Notes: generated by a model from the letters alone, not told the origin. 64,000 nucleotides of DNA from Cordylochernes scorpioides (GCA_030710605.1 CP092882.1:23318610-23382609), one strand, 5' to 3'; positions 39,491 through 51,096 are shown, counted from the stretch's first letter. Numbers and translations: made by a program.

Positions 39491-39703
39491 ACACTCATGG
39501 ACAAAACTTAAGGAAGTTTTACCTTTTAGCATGTATATAAGGAATCAGACAATAACTCTGTAATATATTTGATACACAGTGATCTTTATTGAAAACATAC
39601 GAGATAATCAACTGTGAACAAAATTGCCTTTGTCTTCTTCAACAAAAAGACGACCGGCGATATCAAAGACTTTCCACTTCCTTAAGTTTTGCCCACGAGT
39701 GTA
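39491..39703. mobile_element. MITE, ACTCATGG family
   Basis: Left ACACTCATGGACAAAACTTA, right CTTAAGTTTTGCCCACGAGT, TA on both sides. It is 213 bp long. Confidence 0.7.
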
Positions 39704-39971
39704 AAAGAAATATCCGTGAAGCGATAGCCTTCCAAAAAGGTTCTTGTGATATTTGAGAATATAATCCAGTTCATGTCGTCAAACAGAGCAAATACGCTTT
39801 TTACTGGCTTGCCAAACTGGAGAAATAGTCTATTTGTCATTAAATTATTGGATTTGTAGCGAATGCTAGAAATGTATATTGCACAAAAAACTTAGTATGA
39901 TAGAGAGAGAGAGAGAGAGAGAAACCAACGAAGGAAGATTTAATGGAGAAATCCATTTATAGAACATAAGC

Positions 39972-41405
39972 ATGAAGTGTCTGGATATAAGTTACTTTCC
40001 TGATGAATGGAAAAGAGCAGAGGCGTATATCATTTCAAAGCCGGGTGAATCAGATTATAAAGATTGTGTCAGCTATCGACCTCTATGTTTAAATTCAAAT
40101 CTTTCGAAAATATTTGAAAGAATAATTAACAACAAAATCATCGAATTCTACGAGGAAATGAAGTTATTCAGTAATCGTCGACATGGTTTTACAAAATCTC
40201 GATCAACCATAACTGCATTAACTGAAATAATTTACACTGCATTAGAACACAAAGCCAAGGAGTATACGGCTATAAATGCTATAGATATTAGTGGAGCTTT
40301 TGACAATACCTGGTGGCCAATGGTGATAAAAAGACTCGATGAGGACAATATACCAGCATCAATAATAAACCTCATGAAATCCTACTTCACTAACTGGAAG
40401 ATAAGATTTAGGTACTCTTCGAATGAATTCACCAAAAAACTAAGTAAAGGATGTCCGCAAGGAGAACCCTTATCTCCGACAATTTGGAACATCATAATGA
40501 ATGATCATTTAACCAACTTTCAGGAACCTAATAGTGAACTTATTGGATATGCAGATGATCTAACGGTAATATGTTGGAAAAGAGATGTAACAAATCTTAA
40601 GGTTACAATTGAAAATTCAATAGGGAAAATAAATATGTAGTGTGAAAACAACAAACTTAAAATATCAAGACAGAAAACAAAGATTTTATATTTATTCAAT
40701 TGCAAAAACGATGCAATTAACTTGCATGATAATCTTGTCAAACCAGTTGAAAACCTGAAAATACTAGGATTAACTTTCAAAAATCATCGAAACCAGAACA
40801 AATTAGAATTTATGCCTCACATCGACAGTGTTATTGCAAAAACAACTAGAGCTAGTGGATATCTTCTTGGTTTAACAAAGAAATCGTGGGAATTGGATAG
40901 TAGGCGATCATTAACATTATATAAGACCTTATTTAGAAGCACGATAACTTATGGTTCAACAATCTGTTACCCATATATAAACACAAGATCTAAAAACAAA
41001 TTGGATTCACAACAGTATACAATTATTAAACACTGTATACATGCTTATAATACAACATCTTCGAATTGTACACATGTTCTTGCAAGAATACCTAAAATTA
41101 CGGATTTCATTCTGTCAAACATACTTAAAGTTGAAATAGATTATATTAGAAATAATCCAGCAAAAAGAATGATAATATCCAACTTTATAAATGAAAAAAT
41201 TCGAAAATACTATGAAGATTCAAATGTAATTTCAGATAATATTTTGAAAACTCAAGATTACCCAAATTTATCCAGCGAAACTTTTATAATATACAATTCT
41301 TTACGGGACATGGCGACTTTAACACATACTTATACAGAATTAGCAGAATTGATTCTTCAATCTGCTTATGTGAACAAGAAAATCACAACCCTGAACATAT
41401 TTTAA
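39972..41405 (+). pseudogene. LINE reverse transcriptase (R1/I-like), one in-frame stop
   Basis: A polymerase that would make cDNA at the target site. In the first segment: SYRPLCL (34-40), RHGFTKSRST (70-79), AIDISGAFD with the first catalytic Asp (103-111), GCPQGEPLSP (160-169) and YADD (193-196). A TAG at 40638-40640, where Trp would be usual, interrupts the frame. The same frame continues to 41405 through KLKISRQKTK, the thumb and a C-terminal region. The 5' half, including the endonuclease, is missing. Codon use is AT-rich like the surroundings. Confidence 0.8.
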
Positions 41406-41555
41406 TCCGGTGCCCACTTGTTGCAGATTTGAGTGTACAATGTCAAATGAACAGTTCTAGTTTAAGCCAAATGGTTTCCAGTAGAGAAGAATGTAAAAAA
41501 ATTAACAAATTCTGTAGACTCTATCTTAAATGCCGTGGACCTGAATTACATTAAG
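41340..41555 (+). pseudogene. LINE C-terminal zinc knuckle, frameshifted
   Basis: After a shift of frame near 41345 the sequence reads ICLCEQENHNPEHILIRCP, the CxC...H...C motif at the end of I/R1-type ORF2, and then stops after CRGPELH at about 41553. It belongs to the reverse transcriptase upstream, so the copy carries at least one stop and one frameshift. Confidence 0.65.
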
Positions 41556-41861
41556 AATTGATATTTCTAGTCTTAATTAGTATAGCTTTTTTTATTGATG
41601 TTGTTTTGGAATGTTCTATATTTGTGCCACTGGTTTAGTGGTTGTAATTCTTAAGATATATTGGACCTTTGATGATGTGTGTAAGTGGTCTTTATTTCTT
41701 GTGTGATTTGTTGCTCTGGAATGTAGGTTTAAATAGCTTTCACTTTCTCTCTAAGGCTATAAATAATTCTATATACAAGTATCAGAGTAATCAACAATCA
41801 ATTCTGTCATCGTTTGCTTTTGTGAATGGAATAAATACCCAAATATGGTAATTTCTTATAA

Positions 41862-41932
41862 GCATCGGTGGTTCAGTGGTAGAATGCTCGCCTGCCAAGC
41901 GGGCGGCCCGGGTTCGATTTCCGGCCGATGCA
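41862..41932 (+). tRNA. tRNA-Gly (GCC) copy, slightly altered
   Basis: Acceptor GCATCGG/CCGATGC is intact. The anticodon loop is CTGCCAA (GCC, with A at position 38). The T-stem has one G-T pair. A long T run follows. The 40 bases upstream (GAATGGAATAAATACCCAAA) match those upstream of the copies at 32701 and 45420, so these are repeat-borne copies. Function is possible. Confidence 0.7.
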
Positions 41933-41969
41933 TTTTTTTTTTTTTTACAATTTTTAAAACTAATTTATA

Positions 41970-42344
41970 TCATTATACCTATATATATATAAGTCAGCGA
42001 ATGTATGTATGTATGTTTGTCAACTATACACGTTCACAATACGTAACTAATCTGACTGACATTTTAACAGTATATAAAGTAGAATCTGGAAAAACTTTTA
42101 GTGAAAATTTCAGGTCTCTATCCCGAATATCCGTCGTGTTATTTGCAAATTTGCTCTTTCGCTCGCGCCTCTAGCGGTGAAAATGGGGGGTAATACCAGC
42201 TGACCTAATGTACATGTAAAGTTTGGAGCGGGACGTTTCACAAGAGTGACATTCACGGCTCCAATTTATAATTGTAACGAATAGTGTTTGAATAAAAACA
42301 TTTAATCGGGTAAAACCCGGGCGTTGCCCGTGTCATTCGGCTAG
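41970..42344 (+). mobile_element. Non-autonomous Helitron
   Basis: The left region CTATATATATATAAGTCAGCG is followed by ATGTATGTATGTATGTTTGTC. The right end is AAAACCCGGGCGTTGCCC, ATTCGG, CTAG, T. The first two bases of the left border are altered, so its position is approximate. Confidence 0.65.
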
Positions 42345-42479
42345 TTTGTATATATATATTTAAAAACTATGTACATAAAATAGATTAAACATTTACACGC
42401 AAATATCCACATAGGATATAGCGTGTGTTTTGTAATAAATAAATAAATAAAATAAAATAATATTTATGCGAATCTGTCT

Positions 42480-42690
42480 ATTGCTGGCGAGAAAGAGAGA
42501 GAGATTGAAACTGATTTATTACAGTCTATATAAGATTATATAAGGTAAATAGAAGAAAAAGAAAGTAAAATTAAATATTATTTTCATCAGACGATTCCCA
42601 CTGATGGTCGTCTGGTATGATCTCACATTCCGTCCTGAAGTCGGACAGATCTCCCCGACATGTGCTATTGCCATAAAGAGAGAGAGAGAG
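42480..42690 (-). repeat. Repeat bounded by (GA)n runs
   Basis: GAGAGAGAGATTGAAACTGATTTAT also occurs near 3865. The interior includes CATCAGACGATTCCCACTG. It is probably a LINE 3' tail in minus sense. No coding frame is seen. Confidence 0.35.
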
Positions 42691-42721
42691 AGTAATTATC
42701 CTTAATTATTTATAAATTAAT

Positions 42722-42985
42722 GTAGAACGACATTTGAAAAAAATTCCCGCATGTGTTTCTTTTGAACGAAAAATCGAAATTTATTTCAAGGAAAAATAAC
42801 GATTATTTCTAACCTTAGGGATGAAATATGAAAGGATGAATTGTGAAGAGTAATGATAAACGGAAAAATAAAGTGTGAATCCCTGGACACTTTATTTTTC
42901 CGTTTATAATTACTCTTCACAAAAGTGTTCCGCTTACCGGGTAGATGCCATGTCCACTAGGCTACCCTGGACATATTTTTCCGTT
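42722..42985. repeat. Foldback, tRNA-foldback family, asymmetric
   Basis: The left arm (CGACATTTGAAAAAAATTCCC onward) is complete. The right arm stops after TAATTACTCTTCAC and is replaced by a tRNA-like piece (42926-42973, minus) reading GCTTACCGGGTAGATGCC. Confidence 0.65.
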
Positions 42986-42989
42986 CGTA

Positions 42990-44340
42990 AATATCATACA
43001 AAGAAATGTAAATGATTATGTATATGTACATATACAAATGATAAATGTAAATGTAAAAATTCATGTAAATAATTATTCCTATGAGAATGATAAACAAATA
43101 TAATTCTCTCTTCGTCGAGGTCTAAGCTAACGTTGGACTCTAATCTCTCCATCTCACTCATTTCTTCCAAACCTCGACACTACAGATATTGAATTCAATT
43201 TATGTATAAGAATTATTGGAATGAGACTATATAATAGATATAAAAGCCAATACATTGAAAATTTATAAATATTCATATTCTTAGGTTATATTTCTATTTA
43301 TTTATTTAACCAGGCTCCTGGAGCATACAAGATTCGTCAACTAGCCGTTTGGGTTGAATTGATATTTGAATCCAAACTGCCTGTCCGCAGTCCTAGACCT
43401 CAGAGAGTTCCAAAGATGTATTAGCTATACTTGCGTAGACGCCGTTTCCCTCAGCTTTTTTACTGGCTCTGTAGATCCCATCCTCGTCGACATTTCTGTT
43501 GTGTCGAAATTAGACGTACAACAACTCAAACTTGAGCATTTATTCAGCTCTTATTCTTCTGACTGCCCAACAACAACAATGTCTGATTCATATACACATA
43601 TTTTTACATAACGATGCTCTATAGAATACAAATAATCTACATACACAACACAAAAAAATATTAAATTTTTGGATTAATATACGATAAACATAATTATCCT
43701 TTAGATTGAATGAATTTAAGTATAAATTTATCAATTTCCGAATATATAATGATTAATTTTGTTCAGAAACCACAAATATTGACTTATTTAATGTAAAAGA
43801 GAGTAAATTTTATATAAACGCCTGATAAAATAAATAAAATAGTTCAAATTTTATATTGCAGACGATGCTCTATGTGTATTTAATGAAAGTAATTTAAAAG
43901 GAAGATAAAGACAGAAAGCTATAATTAACTACCGTTTCAAACAATTATACCTACATGAAACTACATGTTCAGCGAATTCAAATGAATTTACAAGAAGCTA
44001 AATTATCATTAATGTCCTCATTAAGGTATTATATTCAATTAAGTTGATTAGTCTTGGCGTCTAATATTGAACTGCTATTTGGCCTTTTATTCCAACTCTT
44101 TCTGTCTGAATTTCTATATACCTCTATGCTTATTTGATATTATTATCTATAATTTCTTCATATCTTTCAAGAAATTATCAATCGATTACACACAATTTCT
44201 CAAAAATATATCTTTCAAATAGAAAATCAAAAGATATTTATGACTCATTCTTTGACATGTATATTAATATAAATCAATAATCAGCCATCTATATAATACA
44301 AATGGAAACATTCAGACACGAATGTTTCTTTTCACAAATA
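42990..44340. other. Unassigned sequence
   Basis: AT-rich DNA. A GC-richer patch at 43310-43590 has an 81-codon frame (MNPNCLSAVLDLREFQRC at its start) with no domain I can name. It may be a fragment of an unidentified transposon. Confidence 0.35.
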
Positions 44341-44384
44341 ATTAAAACTTCTAATGTCCTTACTACGATGAAAATATATTAAGA

Positions 44385-44960
44385 GGGCTTGGTTTATCAG
44401 TTATGAAACCTCCAAGCGGTTTCGCCAATTTAATCTACCAGACCCCTTCTTTAGAGCTCTAATACTGTATTGGATCATTCTGATTTTATATACTACACTG
44501 AGAGGTGGAATCATAGAAATGGTATTTAATCAAAATATGGACATAAGCTTTTAGTATTGTAGAATTACATGTAAATATTTGCATCGAGCAATGCTATTCC
44601 GCAAACAATAAGGAAAAGGCCAGTTATAAATAAATTAATATAAATCAATAACGCGACATCTGTATATAACAAATAAAAAACATTAAGATGCGAATGTTTC
44701 TTTCTAAATTGGCGAAACCACTGGGACGGTTCAGCACTAATGAGCCAAGCCCTCCCAATATTTTTTCATCGCAGTAAGGACAATAGAAGTTTGATTCAAT
44801 TGTGAAAAAAAAACAACATTATATAAGCATAATCGTCTAATACAGTATTTAAATCTTTAAGAAGCGGTCTGGTAGATTAAATTAGCGAAACCTGTGAAAT
44901 ATTTCACCACCAATGAGCTAAGCTCTCCCAATATATTTCATCGCAGTAAGGACAGTAGAA
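44385..44960. repeat. Cluster of three family B cores
   Basis: Cores at 44389-44428 (minus; TTGGC with ACCAA, one pair lost), 44709-44748 (plus; TTGGC/GCCAA, CTAATGA) and 44882-44921 (plus; TTAGC/GCTAA, CCAATGA). The third shows a G-C to A-T double change in the closing helix. Core bases are worn in all three. Confidence 0.5.
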
Positions 44961-45007
44961 GATATTTTTATATATAAAGAAACATTGACGCTTTAATGCT
45001 TACATTT

Positions 45008-45270
45008 CTATATGTAGATGGTGCGTTGTTGCTTTATATTAATAGGGGGAACTGGTTGCTGAAAAGAACTAGATAACCAGACTGGTGGGTCGGGGAAGAA
45101 TTTCAACCAAAGTATGGCGTCCTGAAAAGCATAGTCGTCTATATATTCTGTATCATATAAGATATATGGACAGATAGTACCTATTTTAACCCACCATCCA
45201 TTACTTTTAATCAATAGCCAACAACACGTCTGATTCTGGAAACACCACTGACAAAAACCACCAATTTATC
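45008..45270 (-). CDS. Candidate coding segment, unknown
   Basis: The minus strand is open for about 85 codons: IGGFCQWCFQNQTCCWLL, then KSNGWWVKIGTICPYILYD, then FQDAILWLKFFPDPPVWL. It is rich in Trp, Cys and Pro, unusual for chance AT-rich sequence. No start, splice site or family could be recognised. It may be a decayed exon or part of a mobile element. Confidence 0.2.
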
Positions 45271-45339
45271 AATAGATGTAATGATTTACACGAAATTTTC
45301 AATAGCTTATTAATATATACAGTTATCAGCGTCATAATC

Positions 45340-45634
45340 AAGCAACAATTCTTAATCAATTCTGTCACCGTTTGCTTTTGTGAATGGAATAAATACCCAA
45401 ATATGGTCATTTCTCATAACCATCGGTGGTTCAGTGGTAAAATGCTCGCCTGCCACGCGGGCGGCCCGGGTTCGATTCCAGACCGATGCATTTTTTTTTT
45501 ACAATTTTCAAAACTCATTTATATATTATACAAGAATGACATCCACGGCGCCAATTTATAATTGTAACGAATAGTATTTGAATAAAAGCATTTAATCGGG
45601 TAAAATCCGGGCGTTGCCCGGGTCATTCGGCTAG
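45340..45634 (+). mobile_element. Helitron 3' portion with tRNA-Gly pseudogene
   Basis: It ends AAATCCGGGCGTTGCCCGGG, ATTCGG, CTAG, T. The left border was not found. The block just before the end (ATCCACGGCGCCAATTTATA) is shared with the Helitrons at 2635, 39080 and 41970. Confidence 0.6.
45420..45490 (+). pseudogene. tRNA-Gly (GCC) pseudogene
   Basis: The anticodon arm is unchanged, but the first acceptor pair is C-C and the T-stem (CCGGG with CCAGA) has two mismatches. It is the most decayed of the three tRNA-Gly copies. Confidence 0.75.
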
Positions 45635-45746
45635 TTATCTATAAATTAAACCATAGTTTATAGCATTGTATTTCGGAGTGTTATCACAATATTTCTTTCC
45701 TCTCAGTTAATAAAAGTCAAAATATATCAATTGTATAGTATTTGTA

Positions 45747-45955
45747 GTCACTCATGGACAAAGCTTAAGGAAGTGGAAAAATCTATGATATAACCGGTGA
45801 TCTATTTTTTATTTTTTTAAATATGCAATTTTGTTCACACTTGGTTATCTGGTGTCTTCAATAAATGTGACTGTGTATAAAATCTCTTTAAGAGTTATTG
45901 TTTTAATTCCGATATACATGCTAAAAGGTACAAATTCCCTAAGTTATGTGTTGAG
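45747..45955. mobile_element. MITE, ACTCATGG family, worn
   Basis: ACTCATGGACAAAGCTTAAG at the left, TTCCCTAAGTTATGTGTTGA at the right, interior as in relatives. Confidence 0.55.
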
Positions 45956-46375
45956 CGCCATCTAGGGAAACAAAAATAAACTAAACGTTGATTTAGTTTG
46001 TTCAAAAGATATTTGGCCAACTAATTTATTGATAAATTAAGAAAATTCAATCACGTATGCGTTTCAGGTTGTTAGCCTTGATCAGCGTGGTGTAGACTAC
46101 TTCTACGACCAAATATTCAGTCCCAGAGGCTTCATCAAGAAACTGGGCTAGTCAAATATCTTTGAAACAAGCTTAAACAACGCTAAGTTGATTTTTGTTC
46201 CACTAAAAGCGCTCTGCCATCTAAATTACTTATGTGAGCGGTCAAGTAATGGCATTTTTTAAATATAAAAACATGGCCTTATTTTCACATATATATATAT
46301 TAAAAATGGCATATCCTGACCAGGAGCACATGTGCTTTACAGAAGGCAGAGCGCCATTTTAATATTGATTTCAAC
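45955..46375 (-). repeat. Family A' copies with decayed hammerhead
   Basis: The minus strand around 46055-46105 has CACCACGCTGATCAAGGC and GAAACGCATACGTG. G8 of the core is C, so it should be inactive. A further fragment at 46305-46375 repeats the left arm of the 47058 copy. Confidence 0.5.
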
Positions 46376-46410
46376 ACCTGATCTTTTTATCTTTTATTTT
46401 TTTCTTTCGT

Positions 46411-46455
<45 letters not shown>

Positions 46456-46544
46456 TGGAAATTTTGGCGTCTGAGATGGCGTCTGTTTTAGACGTCTATT
46501 TTGACGGGAGAGGCGACCTTTGTCTCTTTAGATATATATATATA

Positions 46545-47018
46545 CTAGACGATTGACCCGGGCAACGCCCGGGTTTACACGATTAAATGTATTTTACATA
46601 TGGAAGATGGACGTAGTTCCCGGAGGTCACCCGCGAGGCTTTTTTGGCACCTGGCACAGCTGTGTCACCAACGCCAGGACCGCGCACGGTGGGAACTCGA
46701 AATGGCCAACCTGCCGGCAGCCGGGCGATTTCATTATTTCGGAGGGGGGGGGGGGGGTGGCCCGGCGGCAGGGAGGTCACGTGCTCGCTGGCAGCCAATG
46801 GGCGCCCCCCGCCGTCAAAACGTCACGTGTTCTAGAGGGCGCTGCTCGTGAGCTAAGTTGAATAATTTGAATATATAGTTTTAATAATTGATTTATATAT
46901 TTTTTAAAATAGCCTATCGTCTTCCCCGTATTCTTTTACCTATGTATGGAAATTTTGGTACCAATTGGTTCAGTAGTTTTTGAGTTTATCGCGAAACAGA
47001 CAGACAGACAGAAATTGA

Positions 47019-47045
<27 letters not shown>
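46545..47045 (-). mobile_element. Non-autonomous Helitron with GC-rich interior
   Basis: In minus sense the 3' end is ACCCGGGCGTTGCCCGGG, CAATCGT, CTAG at 46545-46548, then T. The 5' end is TATATATAAAAGTCAATTTC followed by (CTGT)n, equal to the Helitron at 32464. Its exact start is lost in an AT run. The interior at 46600-46830 is GC-rich, with a G13 tract near 46743, and relates to 38930-39010. Frames there are by-products. Confidence 0.7.
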
Positions 47046-47057
<12 letters not shown>

Positions 47058-47065
<8 letters not shown>

Positions 47066-47515
47066 TGGCATATCCTGACCAGGAGCACATGTGCTTTTCA
47101 GAAGGCAGAGCGCCATCTGGTGGAACAGAAATCAACTATTCATTGGTTTAGCCTGTTCCCTGATATTTGGCCAACCCAATTTCTTGATAAATCAAGAAAA
47201 GCCATCCACGAACGCGTTTCGCGCTTTTGGCGCTCGTCAGCGTGGAGTAGGCTGAACCATTGCGACCAAAAAATAATTTTTGATCCCAATGGCTTCCTGA
47301 AAAACCAAGAAATGGGTATTTAAGGCCAAACTTGCGTAAATACGAGAAAGCGCGAAACGCGTTCGTGGATGGCTTTTCTTGATTTATCAAGAAATTGGGT
47401 TGGCCAAATATCAGGGAACAGGCTAAATCAATGAATAGTTGATTTCTGTTCCACCAGATGGCGCTCTGCCTTCTGAAAAGCACATGTGCTCCTGGTCAGG
47501 ATATGCCATTTTTAA
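47058..47515. repeat. Foldback of family A' with hammerhead in left arm
   Basis: Two arms (47058-47225 and 47350-47515) share AAAAATGGCATATCCTGACC, GGAGCACATGTGCTTTTC and GCGCCATCTGGTGGAAC. The left (minus-sense) copy is longer and keeps the whole hammerhead. The right stops inside it, at AAAGCGCGAAACGCG. Confidence 0.75.
47206..47245 (-). ncRNA. Type I hammerhead ribozyme (family A')
   Basis: Minus strand: stem I CCACG/CGTGG, CTGACGA, stem II GCGC-CAAAA-GCGC fully paired, GAAA, and minimal stem III CGCGTT giving a GUU cleavage triplet. All invariant residues are present. Confidence 0.85.
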
Positions 47516-47587
47516 TATTGATTTCAACACCTGATCTTTTTATCTTTTATTTTTTTCTTTCGTTTTTTTAATATATATATATATATA

Positions 47588-49561
47588 CTAGCGGATGTGT
47601 ACCCGGCTTCGCCCGGGTTTTATCCGAGTGAAAGTTTGCCTAACGAATATTATTGCTAATAATATTCGGGAACACACAGAATATTATGATAATAATGATA
47701 ATATAATTCGTTACGTCATATATTTATATAATATATGAAATTTATTTTTCGAGCAAACCTACCCACTCTCTACTGAAAAGATTTTAAAAAAGATATACAT
47801 AAATAAAAATATCTAGAGATATACTACATGATCTTAGCCAAAAGGCCGAGAAACGATATTTTATATATAGAGATGACCTGGCTTCGTGAGTCTTCTGCTC
47901 AAGTGAATGTTTCGCTGGTAGAATTTTGTTCCTGCCTACTATTAATCATTATCTGGCTTCGCCCGTGGTCTGCTTTAGTGAATATTCCCCAAAATATTTT
48001 TTTAATGCAATCAAGCATGATACGGCAATATTGTCATCATCATTTCTGACTAAAAAATATTGTTGCTCAGTACTTGTTTAAATATAATTTTTCTTGGTTA
48101 AAGTGCGACAAAAACCTATTCCAGATTTAACTCTCTGTCCTGTTCAAATTTCAGCGAGATTAGTTACATATTGAGGGCGTGCATAGCCGACAAACATATA
48201 TATGATTTTTTGCCCGAGTAAAAGTTTGCTCAACAAACATTTGTTAAAACGATTCTAGCAAACACCCAATCCCTACTGAATCTATACTTGTCTACACTCA
48301 AAATAATTTTTTCCCGGTCCCTTGAAAAATACTCGATAAGTTGAAAAAAATCAGTATTAATTGGTCCACTCGGTAATTAGAAGTTGAAGGAATAGTATCT
48401 TGCCACAAACGAAGATTTGTAAATAACTGTATTTAGCGAATGTGCTCGGCTTCGCACAGGTTTTATCCGAGTAAAAGTTTGCCTAACGAACATTTGTTAA
48501 AACAATTCTAGAAAACATCCAATCCACTCATATATTGATTTATAAACGTATATAAATATAAATATTGTTATATGCGTTTAAATATATTTTTGAAACACAT
48601 AATTTTTTGAAAACGTTTATTATATTTTATATAAGATATTGTCACTTTTGTGAATTTGATAATTAATTAATTCTTTTTTTTTTCTCAATGAATTATATAT
48701 ATTAATTTAAAAATTCATTTTTGTTATCATCATCACATACAATGTAATTTTTTTCAATATAAACAAACGATAATAAACAACAACAAATAGGGGCTCAAAA
48801 ATCATTTATTTTGGTTAGCAGCTCCGTAAATAAAGATATTTTCACAACAACAATTAAAGTTGCATCATCATTTTTATAGAACAACAGCAAATTATATTAA
48901 CAATGTAAAAATATATTTTAACATTACATTTTAACATTTAACACAAAAACGTTACAATTTTTTCTTTAAATATATATAAATATTGAAATGCCAAGTATTT
49001 TTTACGTCATTGGAATAATATATTACTAAATTCTCAAATTAAATTTATTATACTTGGAAAACATTTTAAGCATTGTTACAATTTATAAATATAATTTCAC
49101 CAGACGCCGCTAGAGGCGCTGCTTGCGAGTGAAAGTAGAAAATTTGCAAATAAAATTGCAAATAATATTTATTTCAAATCAAATTCAAACCAGAAATCTT
49201 CCCAGTAGTATAGTAAATAACTTCCTAAAGTTTCACGGCGATTGGATAATCTTACCTTTTAAAAACATTCATCGTGTGAACAAACTAACATTCATCGTGT
49301 AAACAAACCACGTGTTAATTATTAACCAATCAAATTCATTTATCGTCGCGACCAGTGCTGCGCCCAAGCGTTAAAAGGCTGGAACTAACACTTTTTGGTT
49401 TTTATTTTTTTAAAAAACACATTAACCTTTTTAGTTTTTTGAATAGCCTATATGTTAAAGGAAATCTTCAGCTACCTACATGCGAAATTTTATAGAGATT
49501 TATTCTGTAGATTTTGCACAACGCGATAACAAACATCGATTTTGGATTTCATTTTTATAGA
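47588..49561 (-). mobile_element. Helitron (one or two nested), minus sense
   Basis: Outer borders in minus sense are A, TCTATAAAAATGAAATCC (ending 49561) and ACCCGGGCGAAGCCGGGT ... CTAG (47588-47591), T. A second, worn 3' terminus (TAGCGAATGTGCTCGGCTTCG) lies at about 48431, so a younger copy may be nested in an older one. No helicase is present. A U2 snRNA fragment lies at 47816-47857. Confidence 0.65.
47816..47857 (-). pseudogene. U2 snRNA 5' fragment
   Basis: The minus strand reads ATCGTTTCTCGGCC, TTTTGGCTAAGATCA, TGTAGTAT. This is the highly conserved 5' end of spliceosomal U2 snRNA with a few changes, including loss of the AG in AAGTGTAGTATC that contributes to branch-site pairing context. 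Only about 40 nt remain. Confidence 0.75.
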
Positions 49562-49587
49562 TATAAGGATATATATTTTTTTATCTA

Positions 49588-50902
49588 CAGGGTTCATTAT
49601 GAAAGAAATGAGCATTTACTGGCAAAATACATTTATTGATCGTAATTTGTGCAAATGTTCAATATTCTTCAAAATACATTCCTCCTGCATCAATACACTT
49701 GCGGAGACGCGTTTGCCACGCCTGAAAGACACCCTGAAACTCCTCGACAGGAATGCTTCTCAGGAACGTTGTAACATGGTGTTGGATGTTTTCCACGGCT
49801 TCCCAATGTTTTCCTTTCATCTCTCTCTTGAGTCGCGGAAACAGAAAGAAGTCATATAGAGCTAAGTCGGGACTGTAAGGGGGGTGAGGGATCACCGAGG
49901 TGTTGCTCCGGGCCAGGAAGTTGGTAATGATGAAGGCTGTGTGGCTGGTGGCATTGTCATTGTGGAGCTTGACCGTGTCTTTAATGTCAGTCCTCACGCG
50001 TGCGGTCCGGCGTTTCAATCTCCTGAGCACCTCCAGGTAAAAGGCTGAGTTTACAGTTTGTCCCTGCGGTAAAAACTCACAATGGACTATTCCTCGGATG
50101 TCAAAGAAGACAATGATTATCGTTTTGATGCGCGACTTGCTCATTCGCGCTTTCTTGGGCGTGGGGATGATTTTCTGTGCCATGCACAGCTCTGCCTTTT
50201 CGACTCTGGGTCGTATTCAAACATCCAGTATTCGTCTCCGGTTACTACAGAGTTCAGAAAGTCCGGTTCATTTTGAATTAAATTCAACAATTCTTAACAG
50301 CGCAAAACTCTAAGTTCTTTCTGGTCTTGCGTCATCACTTTCGGCACAAGCTTCGCACAGACCTTACGCATTTGCAGATCCTCGGTCACTATCCCATGTA
50401 CCACAAATGTGGACATGCGTAATGTGTCAGCAATTTTCTGGATACTTAATCGACGGTCGGTACGAAAAACCTTGAGCACACGATCCACGTTCTCGTCAGT
50501 TCTGGCCGTTGTTGGACGTCCTGAACGGGGTTCGTCGGCGACCTCCTCCCGGCCCTCCTTGAACGCCTTGTGCCACTTCCCAGACTGTGATCTTGAAATG
50601 CAATCGTCCTTGAAGGCTTTTTCCAGCATCTGGAATGTTTCGGTTGTATTTTTTCCAAGCCTCACGCAAAACTTTATGGCGTATCGTTGTTCAAGCGAAC
50701 GCTCCATCGCGCTATGTTACAAAAGTTGAAAACACACTTCAAGTGGAGGCATGTATCTCCCCTTACACTGCTCGAACTCAACTAACGACTGGATGGATTG
50801 AAAGGGCATATCCCTCCACCACATTTTCCACGGTTTTACCGTGCTGCCATCTATGGTCGCGTCACAATAACATTATGCTCATTACTTTCATAATGGACCC
50901 TG
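49588..50902 (-). mobile_element. Complete mariner transposon, nearly intact
   Basis: It has 28-bp terminal repeats (left CAGGGTTCATTATGAAAGAA, right the same with GTCC and GTAATG) flanked by TA at 49586-49587 and 50903-50904. Length is 1315 bp, normal for mariner. The transposase is on the minus strand. Confidence 0.9.
49659..50707 (-). pseudogene. Mariner DD34D transposase, one stop and one frameshift
   Basis: The ATG at 50707 opens a protein with the first HTH (LEQRYAIKFCVRLGKN), a linker (DEPRSGRPTTARTDENVDRV) and the second HTH (RRLSIQKIADTLRM). A TAA at about 50313 follows VLRC, where Gln is likely. Then come VVTGDEYWMFEYDPESK and a one-base frameshift near 50180. The catalytic part has FFDIRGIVHCEF, LHNDNA and PYSPDLALYDFFLF, with 34 residues between the last two Asp. 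The catalytic acids are intact. Close to a functional gene, so probably a recent arrival. Confidence 0.88.
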
Positions 50903-51096
50903 TATGTCTATTTAAGTTATGTAGTGTATAAATATAGTGTATATGTGAAACGACATTTGAAAATTATCCCGCATGTGTTTCTTTTTAACGAAAAATCAAA
51001 ATTTATTTCAAGGAGAAATAAAGATTATTTCTAACCTTAGAGATGAGGTATGAAAGGATGAATTGTGAAGAGTAATGATAAACAGAAAAATAAAAG

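Noticed and set aside
46553-46861. Overlapping frames in the GC-rich block
   Set aside because: Three frames are open on both strands because of composition; the block lies inside a Helitron and shares sequence with 38930-39010.
47588-49561. Autonomous Helitron
   Set aside because: Nearly 2 kb long, but no Rep or helicase motif is readable in any frame.
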